Below are positions 1-6,680 of a stretch of 57,434 bases of DNA, piece after piece. The notes under the pieces were generated by a model that ran no database searches, was not told the origin of the DNA, and saw only the letters and a program-made list of their open reading frames with translations. Numbering within the stretch: position 1 is the first letter of the stretch; each line of letters starts with the position of its first letter. The translations under genes and the position numbers were made by a program. The DNA comes from Actinobacteria bacterium 13_1_40CM_66_12 (GTDB taxonomy: Bacteria; Chloroflexota; Dormibacteria; Dormibacterales; Dormibacteraceae): NCBI GenBank assembly GCA_001917895.1, contig MNEW01000012.1:1-57434 (forward strand). Direction: 5' to 3'.

Positions 1-309
1 CTCCGCGACATCGACACGGACGCCGCTGCGGGCAAGCGCACGCTGGCGACGCGGATCGGACGCGACCGCACATTGATTCTCCTTCTGCTTCTCGTCTGTG
101 CGGCTTTTGCGGTGCCGATAGTGATCTTCGTCACCGGCCTCGCCGGCGTGACTGTGATGCTCGTCCATTTCGCGATCCCGATCGCGGCGGTGCCCGTACG
201 CACGGCGTTTGCGACGCGCACCGGTCCGGGGCTCGTGCGAGCGCTCAAACGCATGGCGGCCGCCGAGATCGCTTACGCGCTCCTCCTCGCGGCGGGAATG
301 CTCGCATGA
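1..309 (+). CDS. menA: 1,4-dihydroxy-2-naphthoate polyprenyltransferase MenA (3' part)
   Basis: This is the C-terminal 102 residues of a UbiA-family membrane prenyltransferase that attaches the polyprenyl tail to 1,4-dihydroxy-2-naphthoate, the membrane step of menaquinone synthesis. The window opens inside the gene. The first visible residues, LRDIDTDAAAGKRTLA, match the second Asp-rich motif of MenA, and two to three hydrophobic helices follow. The stop codon overlaps the next ATG in an ATGA arrangement, so the short menC-like frame behind it is probably translated by coupling. The menH, menD and menF genes next door support the assignment. UbiA enzymes for other quinones share the motif, but the men context makes MenA the best reading. 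Confidence 0.85.
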   Translation, partial: LRDIDTDAAAGKRTLATRIGRDRTLILLLLLVCAAFAVPIVIFVTGLAGVTVMLVHFAIPIAAVPVRTAFATRTGPGLVRALKRMAAAEIAYALLLAAGMLA

Positions 310-527
310 AAACCGCGTACATCACGGCCGCCCATCCGCAGGACGTTGCGCGCGAGGTGGAGCATCAGCTCGCGCTGGGGTGCCGGTCATTCATCCTGCG
401 CCCGGTCGCCCACGGCGGGATGCTCGACCGACAGCTCGACCAAGAACGGCTCGGCGCAGCTCGCTACGCCGCCGGCGTTCAATCAGAAGTCGTGCTCGAG
501 TCAGGCGTTCCCGCGGCCGCCAGGTGA
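306..527 (+). pseudogene. MenC-like (o-succinylbenzoate synthase) fragment
   Basis: A 73-codon frame starts at an ATG that overlaps the menA stop (ATGA) and runs 49 bases into the 3' end of menH on the other strand. Its middle, GCRSFILRP followed by QERLGAARYAAG, resembles the beginning of the enolase-type barrel of MenC (G-F-R-x-[FL]-K-L-[RK] then D-x-x-R-L-x-A-x-R). The N-terminal capping domain and all catalytic Lys/Asp residues are absent, because MenC is normally above 300 residues. I read it as a decayed or truncated menC remnant. It could also be an unrelated small protein, since the similarity is short. MenC function would have to be supplied from elsewhere. Confidence 0.4.
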
Positions 528-1315
528 GCGGCCAGGGCATGCGCGAACGCCTCGGGTCGCTCTTGATGCACCGCGTGGCCCGCGCGCAGAACGACCTCGA
601 TGCGCCCATGGGGAACACTGGCGGCCAGCCTCCGCGCGGAAGCGACGTAGCCGTGGTCGAGCTGGCCGGCGACGAAGGTGCTCGGCGCGGTCACGCTCGC
701 GAGCTCACCCCACAGGGGCTCCATGACGCCCGCGCCCATTCCGCGCAGCGAGCACGCAAGCCCGGCCACCGTGTTGCTCATACGTTCCGCGCGCAGCTGC
801 GCGACGAACGACGGCCCCCGCCGCTCCAGGCCGGCGAACATCGGCAGGCCGCTCCAGTATTTGACGAACGCCTCGAGCCCGTCGCTTTCGATGCGCTGGG
901 CGAGCGCCTCGTCACCCAGGCGGCGGCCCTCCCGAGGGCCCTCCTCGAGGCCCGCATGGGCGCCGATGGTGACCAGCGAAAGCAGGCGCTCGGGCTTCCG
1001 GGCCGCCACGTGCAGCGCGAGCCTGCCTCCCATCGAATAGCCGACGAGGTGGGTGCGCTCGATGCCGAGGTGGTCCCAGAGAATCTCGAGGTCAGCGAGA
1101 CACGTGTCCATGGTGCACATTGCCCCGGGCTGCAACCGAGTTTCGCCATGACCGCGCAGGTCGGGCACGACCCAGCGCCAGCCTCCGGGCATGGCGTTGA
1201 TCAGCTCCTGCCAGCTCCGCCCGCTCTGCGTAAAGCCGTGGAGGAGGGTGACCGGGGCGCCCTCGCCTGCAACGAAATAGTTGAGGCGCACGTCGGCGCC
1301 CTCCAGAATCGGCAT
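479..1315 (-). CDS. menH: MenH-type alpha/beta hydrolase (SHCHC synthase)
   Basis: A 278-residue alpha/beta-hydrolase. The family member MenH removes pyruvate from SEPHCHC, the product of MenD, to give SHCHC in menaquinone synthesis. Visible features are the oxyanion strand TLLHGFTQSG, the nucleophile elbow GYSMGG, the acid region GQLDHGY and the catalytic histidine in AGHAVHQERP. The gene lies head to head with menD, 11 bp apart. A TTG six bases further upstream (1321) is in frame. I chose ATG 1315 because a TACGAT -10 box ends exactly 6 nt before it, the spacing seen at other leaderless genes here. The MenH assignment rests on context, as the fold alone is not specific. Confidence 0.8.
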   Translation of the reverse strand: MPILEGADVRLNYFVAGEGAPVTLLHGFTQSGRSWQELINAMPGGWRWVVPDLRGHGETRLQPGAMCTMDTCLADLEILWDHLGIERTHLVGYSMGGRLALHVAARKPERLLSLVTIGAHAGLEEGPREGRRLGDEALAQRIESDGLEAFVKYWSGLPMFAGLERRGPSFVAQLRAERMSNTVAGLACSLRGMGAGVMEPLWGELASVTAPSTFVAGQLDHGYVASARRLAASVPHGRIEVVLRAGHAVHQERPEAFAHALAAHLAAAGTPDSSTTSD

Positions 1316-1327
1316 GGACAAATCGTA
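1316..1327 (-). promoter_or_regulatory. Leaderless promoter -10 of menH
   Basis: TACGAT (1327-1322 on the minus strand) fits TANNNT and is followed by 6 nt and then the menH ATG at 1315. The same bases contain the menD start codon on the plus strand (1327-1329), so polymerase at menH covers the beginning of menD. Confidence 0.5.
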
Positions 1328-3003
1328 TGGATGTAACGCAGACGTTCGCCGCGACGTTCGTCGATGAGCTCGCCTCTCAGGGCGTCGAGTACGCGTGCGT
1401 CTCGCCGGGCTCGCGCTCGGCCCCGGTGGCGATGGCGCTGCAGCGTCACCCGAAGATCAAGGTGATCGTCCAGATCGACGAGAGGTCGAGCTCCTTCTTC
1501 GCGGTCGGGCTCGGCAAGGTCACCGGCAAACCCGCCGTGGTTCTGTGCACGTCAGGCACGGCGGCCGCTGAGCTTCACCCGGCTGTGGTGGAGGCGTCGT
1601 ACTCCGGAACGCCGCTGATAGTCATCACAGCGGACCGCCCGCCCGAGCTGCAAGGTGTGGGCGCCAACCAGTCGATCGACCAGCAGCGGCTCTTCGGCAC
1701 CGCCGTCCGCTGGTTCTTCGACCCGGGGGTGCCCGTCGAGATCCCCGGAGCGCCGCGGATTTGGCGGCGACTGGCTGCTCGGGCGGTGGCCGAGGCGGCG
1801 GCCGGCCCGGTCCACCTCAACCTGCCGTTTCGCGAGCCGTTGGTGCCGCCCCCGGGCCAGGTCCCGTCCGCACAGGGCGACGCCGGCCAGACGATCACTT
1901 CGGGGCGCACCCAGCCCACGCCGGCTCAGCTGGCGACGCTTGCGTCGGCGCTCCAGCGCTCGCGCCGCCCCCTGGTGGTGGCGGGCGAGATGCGAGACGG
2001 CGAGCGTCTCGCCCCCGCGTTGATGCGGCTTGGATTCCCAGTCCTGGCCGAGCCGGGCTCGCAGCTCAGGCGCGCCGAGACGGGTGGCTCCGTCGAGTCG
2101 TACGAAGCATTGCTGCGTGCCGGTTGGTCGCTCGAGCACGGACCGGATCTCGTCATCCGCCTCGGCGCCACTCCAACCTCGCGCGCCTTGAACTCCTGGC
2201 TCGCGGCGGCCTCGCCGCCAACTTTCCTCATCGACCCGGACCGTGAGTGGCGCGACCAGGATCACCTGGCCCGCCACGTAGTCGCTTGCGATCCACAGGC
2301 ACTGCTCGAAGCGCTGCCGCCCGCGAACCGCGCCGCCTGGCGTGACGAATGGGTGTCGGCTGGAAAAAAGGCCGGAGCCGCGATCTCGGCGACGCTCATC
2401 TCTACGCCCATCCACGAAGGTCACATCGTTCGCGCGCTCGCCTCGCGCCTGCCTGAGGGGGCCCAGGTGTTCGTCGGGTCGAGCATGCCGATCCGGGCAG
2501 CCGACAGCTTCTGGCCGCTGGCCAAACCCCAGCAGCGCTTCTTTGGGAACCGAGGCGCGAGCGGTATCGACGGGCTCGTGTCCACCGGCCTGGGCGTCGC
2601 CACCGGTCGCAGCGGAGTTCCGACCGTGCTGTTGCTCGGCGACCTCTCCGTGTATCACGACATGAACGGCCTGTGGGCGATCAGTCGCCACGGCATCAAG
2701 GCGACCGTGATCGTCTGCGACAACAATGGAGGCGGGGTCTTCAACTTCCTTCCGCAGGCCCAGCACCCGGATGTCTTCGAGGAGATCTTCGCGACTCCGC
2801 TGGGACTGGACTTCGCTCAGATCGCGCGCCTTTACGGTCTGGTCTACAGCCCGGTCACCGATCGTTCCGGCCTCGAGCCGGCGATCAGCGACGCCATCGA
2901 GAAAGCGGCGCCGACCATGGTCGTGGTTCGGTTCAAACGCGACGACAGCGTCAGCGGCCATCGCCTGTGTTGGGAGGCGGCCGCGGCGGCTCTACGTAGT
3001 TAG
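1327..3003 (+). CDS. menD: 2-succinyl-5-enolpyruvyl-6-hydroxy-3-cyclohexene-1-carboxylate synthase MenD
   Basis: A 558-residue ThDP-dependent enzyme that joins 2-oxoglutarate (as the succinic semialdehyde unit) to isochorismate, the committed step of menaquinone synthesis. The length is typical. The N-terminal pyrimidine-binding domain shows PGSRSAPVAMAL and ERSSSFFAVGLGKVTGKP with the ThDP-activating Glu, then TSGTAAAELHPAVVEA and TADRPPELQGVGANQSIDQ. The C-terminal domain has the metal and diphosphate motif starting GDLSVYHDMNGLW and ending NNGGGVFNF. No Shine-Dalgarno site is visible before ATG 1327. The gene is divergent from menH and converges with the hydrolase behind it, overlapping it by 12 bp. 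Confidence 0.95.
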   Translation: MDVTQTFAATFVDELASQGVEYACVSPGSRSAPVAMALQRHPKIKVIVQIDERSSSFFAVGLGKVTGKPAVVLCTSGTAAAELHPAVVEASYSGTPLIVITADRPPELQGVGANQSIDQQRLFGTAVRWFFDPGVPVEIPGAPRIWRRLAARAVAEAAAGPVHLNLPFREPLVPPPGQVPSAQGDAGQTITSGRTQPTPAQLATLASALQRSRRPLVVAGEMRDGERLAPALMRLGFPVLAEPGSQLRRAETGGSVESYEALLRAGWSLEHGPDLVIRLGATPTSRALNSWLAAASPPTFLIDPDREWRDQDHLARHVVACDPQALLEALPPANRAAWRDEWVSAGKKAGAAISATLISTPIHEGHIVRALASRLPEGAQVFVGSSMPIRAADSFWPLAKPQQRFFGNRGASGIDGLVSTGLGVATGRSGVPTVLLLGDLSVYHDMNGLWAISRHGIKATVIVCDNNGGGVFNFLPQAQHPDVFEEIFATPLGLDFAQIARLYGLVYSPVTDRSGLEPAISDAIEKAAPTMVVVRFKRDDSVSGHRLCWEAAAAALRS

Positions 3004-3780
3004 GAAATCCAGGACGATGCGGTTGAACTCCTCCGGGTGTTCGAGATTCGGAAGGTGGGCGGCGTCGTGAATGACGGCCTTGCGCGCGTCCTTGATCGAA
3101 TCCATGACTAGATCAACGCGGTCGAAGACTGAAGGGATATCTTCGTCGCCGATCACGACCAGGGTCGGGGCGGTGATCTCGTGCAGCCGGCCGATCGCCG
3201 GCGGGTCGAGCTCTTCCCTGGGGGCGCTCTCAAGATCGTTGCGCATGTCGCGGCGGTTCATGTCGAGGAACAGCTCACGAACCTCGCCGCCGACATGACC
3301 GCGAGCGCGGCCCGGCCCATCGAGAAAGAGGCGCGCCTCTGCTTGATTCAAAGCCTCCAGGTCGTTGGCCGCGGCAGCCGCCCTGACCTCGGCGAACACC
3401 TCCGGATATTTCTTACCGAAACTGTCTCCGCCCACAGAGGGTCCGACCAATACCAGTTTGGAGACTCGCGCGGGATGGTCAAGCGCCAGGTCGATGGCGA
3501 GCCCACCGCCCAGCGAGCAGCCGATCACGTGCGCCGGTTTCAGCCCGAGCTCGTCGATGAGGGCGATCACATCGCCGACCGGCGACCAGCGCCGCGGCGG
3601 CAGCTCGGAATCCCCGAAGCCGCGCATGTCCGGCCTGATGACATCGAACTGCTTGGCAAATTCGTCCGCCTGCGGCTGCCACATCCGCGAGTCAGCGATT
3701 CCTGCATGGAACATCAGGATCGGGAAGCCGGCGCCCTCGCGGCGGTAGTGGATGCGGGCGCCGTTGATGTCGACGATCAC
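2992..3780 (-). CDS. Alpha/beta hydrolase in the menF operon
   Basis: A 262-residue alpha/beta-fold hydrolase, probably cytoplasmic, of unknown substrate. The triad is visible: nucleophile in GCSLGGG, acid in VIGDEDIP, histidine in HDAAHLPNLEHPEEFNR. The GTG start overlaps the menF stop (GTGA, 3780-3777), which implies translational coupling within a merR-menF-hydrolase operon. Because menH is a separate neighbour, this may be a second MenH-like enzyme or a thioesterase of the pathway, for example for DHNA-CoA. The sequence alone does not decide. Its 3' end overlaps menD by 12 bp. Confidence 0.8.
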   Translation of the reverse strand: MIVDINGARIHYRREGAGFPILMFHAGIADSRMWQPQADEFAKQFDVIRPDMRGFGDSELPPRRWSPVGDVIALIDELGLKPAHVIGCSLGGGLAIDLALDHPARVSKLVLVGPSVGGDSFGKKYPEVFAEVRAAAAANDLEALNQAEARLFLDGPGRARGHVGGEVRELFLDMNRRDMRNDLESAPREELDPPAIGRLHEITAPTLVVIGDEDIPSVFDRVDLVMDSIKDARKAVIHDAAHLPNLEHPEEFNRIVLDFLTT

Positions 3781-5105
3781 GTCAATGCGGTGAGCAGTGC
3801 TTTGAACTTCAGCTCGGTTTCGTCGAGCTCGCGTGCGGCGTCCGAGTCCGGCATCACGCCTACACCTGCATAAAGACGCGCGCCGTCCTCCCAGAGCAGG
3901 CCACAGCGCAATGCAACCGCAAACTCACCATCTCCGCGAGCATCCATCCAGCCAACCGCGCCCGCGTACCATCCCCGCTCCATAGTCTCGAGCTCGTCAA
4001 TCAAAACGTCGGCGGCTTCGCGCGGCCACCCGCCGACGGCGGGTGTGGGGTGGAGGGCGGCCGCGAGCTCGAGCGCGTCCGCGGCCGGCTCGCTCAATTC
4101 CGCAGCGACGGTGGTCGCGAGGTGCTGGATGTTGGTGAACCGCACCACCTCGGGCGGCTGAGCCGAAACTGCATTCGCAAACGGCCGCAGCGCGTCGACG
4201 ACGAAGTCGGCGACGAGACGATGCTCATCGCCGTCCTTCGCGCTCTCCTCTAGCTGCCGTGCCAGGCGGTTGTCATCGGCCTCGCTAGAACCGCGCGCCA
4301 CGGACCCGGCCATGGGCTGCGCGATGGCGCGGTTCGCCGATCGCCGCACGAGAAGCTCAGGCGAGGCGCCGATGAACGCGGTGCCATCGGCGCCGGTGAC
4401 CAGGTAGATGAAGCACGACGGATAGGCCGCGCGCAGCGAGCGCGCCACCATGCCCGCCGCGACCACGCCGTCGCCGCGCGCCATCACCTCGCGCGCGAGG
4501 ACGACCTTCGCGGCTTCGCCGGCGCGCAGTCGCGCCGCCGCCGACTCGACGGCCGCCGTCCACGCGACCGGGTTGCGGATCGCGCTCACCTCGAGCTTGC
4601 GCGCGGCCGGCGCGGTGATCCGCGGTGGCTCGAGGTCGAGGAGATCCGCCGCCTCGGGCATTGCCGAAATGGCGAACGTGCGGCCTCGCATCCTCATCAC
4701 TGCCAGCGCCGGCACCCGAAAGAGCAGCGCGGGGAAGCCTGACCACGGCCCACCCGGGTCGCGGTCGGGCCTGTACGCGAAACCACCCACTGCGATCGGA
4801 CCCGCGACGGAGTCTTCCGCTGCCAGCGCGCTGCTGACGCGGCGCCACATTCTTGCGGCGGCCAGGAGCCGGTTTTCGCCACGCTCGAAATCGATGACCG
4901 CACCCGTCGCGTCTTCGAGCGCCACTCCGCCGGCCGCGGCGACCATATCGAACGCGCGACCCAACGCCGCTACGCTCACCGCGTCGGGCATCGGCCGCTC
5001 CATGAGCAGGACCTCATGACCGGCGTCGCGGGCTGCGCTGACGAGATCGACGAGGTCGGGTGTGCGATCGAGCTCCCAGGTGCGAACCGGGGTGCTGACG
5101 ATCAT
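3777..5105 (-). CDS. menF: Isochorismate synthase MenF
   Basis: A 442-residue chorismate-utilising enzyme that converts chorismate to isochorismate, the entry step of menaquinone synthesis (or of a siderophore). The catalytic domain fills the C-terminal 270 residues, with KVVLAREV, FIGASPELLVRR, PMAGSVARG, DGDEHRLVADFV, HPTPAVGGWPR, METMERGWYAGAVGW-like and YAGVGVMPDSD segments as in MenF/EntC. The N-terminal region is the usual weakly conserved half of the beta sandwich. Start ATG 5105 overlaps the MerR stop (ATGA), so both are probably co-translated. The menH and menD neighbours favour MenF over EntC. Confidence 0.92.
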   Translation of the reverse strand: MIVSTPVRTWELDRTPDLVDLVSAARDAGHEVLLMERPMPDAVSVAALGRAFDMVAAAGGVALEDATGAVIDFERGENRLLAAARMWRRVSSALAAEDSVAGPIAVGGFAYRPDRDPGGPWSGFPALLFRVPALAVMRMRGRTFAISAMPEAADLLDLEPPRITAPAARKLEVSAIRNPVAWTAAVESAAARLRAGEAAKVVLAREVMARGDGVVAAGMVARSLRAAYPSCFIYLVTGADGTAFIGASPELLVRRSANRAIAQPMAGSVARGSSEADDNRLARQLEESAKDGDEHRLVADFVVDALRPFANAVSAQPPEVVRFTNIQHLATTVAAELSEPAADALELAAALHPTPAVGGWPREAADVLIDELETMERGWYAGAVGWMDARGDGEFAVALRCGLLWEDGARLYAGVGVMPDSDAARELDETELKFKALLTALT

Positions 5106-5794
5106 CGTTTCTCGACGTGCTCGCGCGCGGCGCGCAGAAGGGTGCGCTCGAAGTGGTGCCGCACCAGCGTGCCGCTCGCTTCGAGCAGCTCGGTGAAGAG
5201 CGCCAGCAGCCTGCGCTCGGCGGCCTCGGTCTCGCCCCCCTCCGCCTGGATGCGCTCCCGCACGTGGTGGTCGAACAGGTCCACCGCCTGGCGCGCGGTG
5301 CGGTCGATGTTCGCAGCGTGCTCTTTGCCCAGCTCCATCAGCGAGCCGAGCGGGATGCCGGCTGCGATCAGCTTCATTCCGGCCGCGATTGCGTTCAGAT
5401 CGTCGGCGGGATACCTGGGTTCGTCACCGCCTTCGATGGGCACGAGCAGCCCCGCCTGCTCGAGGCTTGCCAGGAGCGGCTGGGCTACCCCGCTGCGCTC
5501 GGCCAGCTCGGCCAGGGTCAGGGTTTGCGGAGCCGCCGGCCGGGTGATCGCGGCCACCAGCCCTTCGTCAGACGGCTCCAGCTCACCGGCCAGGAATCGC
5601 TGGATCACGGTCAGGGTGAAGCCTCTCTGCTGAAGGTCGCGGATGCGGCGAAGCCGGTCCAGGTGGGCGTCGCCGTACCAGGTGACGCGGCCTTCCCGGC
5701 GGGGCGCCTCCAGGAGGCCTTTGCCCTGATAGAAACGGATGGTGTCGACAGCCACGCCTGCCACCCGGGCCAACTGTTCGATTCGATACTCCAT
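5102..5794 (-). CDS. MerR-family transcriptional regulator heading the menF operon
   Basis: A 230-residue MerR-type regulator. The N-terminal winged helix-turn-helix is clear: YRIEQLARVAGVAVDTIRFY, then the wing residues GLLEAPRREGRVTWYGDAHL and RIRDLQQRGFTLTVIQRFL. The C-terminal 140 residues are helical and mostly without cysteines, so a metal sensor is unlikely and a ligand or protein signal is more probable. It is the first gene of the operon with menF and a hydrolase. An inverted repeat lies directly before its start, so autoregulation and control of isochorismate supply is a reasonable inference. Confidence 0.88.
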   Translation of the reverse strand: MEYRIEQLARVAGVAVDTIRFYQGKGLLEAPRREGRVTWYGDAHLDRLRRIRDLQQRGFTLTVIQRFLAGELEPSDEGLVAAITRPAAPQTLTLAELAERSGVAQPLLASLEQAGLLVPIEGGDEPRYPADDLNAIAAGMKLIAAGIPLGSLMELGKEHAANIDRTARQAVDLFDHHVRERIQAEGGETEAAERRLLALFTELLEASGTLVRHHFERTLLRAAREHVEKR

Positions 5795-5810
5795 GAGTAC
5801 TTACTCTAAC
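5795..5810 (-). promoter_or_regulatory. Leaderless promoter and inverted repeat before merR-menF
   Basis: On the minus strand TAGAGT (5808-5803) fits a -10 box and ends 8 nt before the merR ATG. An inverted repeat GAGTA-AG-TACTC (5806-5795) overlaps it and abuts the ATG, the position expected of an operator used by the MerR protein itself. Confidence 0.5.
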
Positions 5811-5837
5811 AATGGCTGAGACGCGGCGGGAGGGTGT

Positions 5838-6680
5838 CTAGCCGGTCGTGTTCCAGTAGTACATCCGGTCGAGCCAGTGAGGGTCGGCGCGGTAGGCGCG
5901 GGCGAAGAACTCGACCGCGTCGACGTAGTCGTAGTCGAGGTTGTAGTGGAAGATCGCCTGCCGCATGTTGCCCGGCGCGCCGTAGTGAACGAGGTAGCGG
6001 GCCGCAGCCAGGATGGCGTCGTGGGGATCCATCACGTTGCCGCCGTTGCCCCAATTCGCCCACGTGCCGGGCAGGAACTGCATCGGACCGAGTGCACCGG
6101 CGGATGACGGTCCGTTGACCCGGCCGAAGTTGCTCTCAATGTAGTTGATGGACGCGAGGTAGCTCGCGTCGACGCCGTATGTCTTCTGCGCCTCGGCGTA
6201 GTAGGACCGCAGCGAGTCCACTGGGGCGGCATCTGTGTAGGGATGATTGAAGTGCACGTTGACCAGGTAGTACTGGTCGATACCCGCCAGCGCATAAAGG
6301 GAGTGCAGGGCGGCGACCGCGTCCTCCAGCGGGCGCGCAACCGCCGTGGGCAGCAGGGGCGAGACCGACGCCTCCACGCTTGAGTAGCTGGCGACCTCGT
6401 ACACCCGCAGCTCCTCCTGGCGCGCCGCGTCGCGATATGCATATTCGGCCGCCTCGATCGACAGCTGGTAGCGAATGCCATCGATCAGGGTGGTCGGTGC
6501 CGGCTGCACCTTGAGGGCCTGGAGCTGCGCCAGCGCCTGCGTCATCGCCACCTCGGCGCTCATGATCCGCGCGGCTTCGTGATGAGCGCTGGGCGGCACC
6601 AACGGATCCTGCGCGAAGGCCACGCGCGCAGGCAGCGCCAGCATCACCGCGACGAGAACCGCCGAAGGAATCCGGATCAG
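5838..6680 (-). CDS. Secreted lytic transglycosylase-like protein (non-canonical CTG start)
   Basis: A 280-residue exported peptidoglycan-active protein. The C-terminal 120 residues carry a transglycosylase domain: SINYIESNFGRV with the catalytic Glu, then SAGALGPMQFLPGTW, DPHDAILAAARYL and YNLDYDYVDAVEFFARAY, as in MltB/SLT-like enzymes. Canonical starts (GTG 6647, ATG 6644) would cut the signal peptide in half. Reading upstream in frame gives LIRIPSAVLVAVMMLALPA ending in RVAFA|Q, a complete signal peptide, which begins at CTG 6680. This CTG overlaps the stop of the FtsH-like gene as CTGA, so I place the start there. The middle 100 residues are helical and unassigned. Confidence 0.75.
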   Translation of the reverse strand: MIRIPSAVLVAVMLALPARVAFAQDPLVPPSAHHEAARIMSAEVAMTQALAQLQALKVQPAPTTLIDGIRYQLSIEAAEYAYRDAARQEELRVYEVASYSSVEASVSPLLPTAVARPLEDAVAALHSLYALAGIDQYYLVNVHFNHPYTDAAPVDSLRSYYAEAQKTYGVDASYLASINYIESNFGRVNGPSSAGALGPMQFLPGTWANWGNGGNVMDPHDAILAAARYLVHYGAPGNMRQAIFHYNLDYDYVDAVEFFARAYRADPHWLDRMYYWNTTG

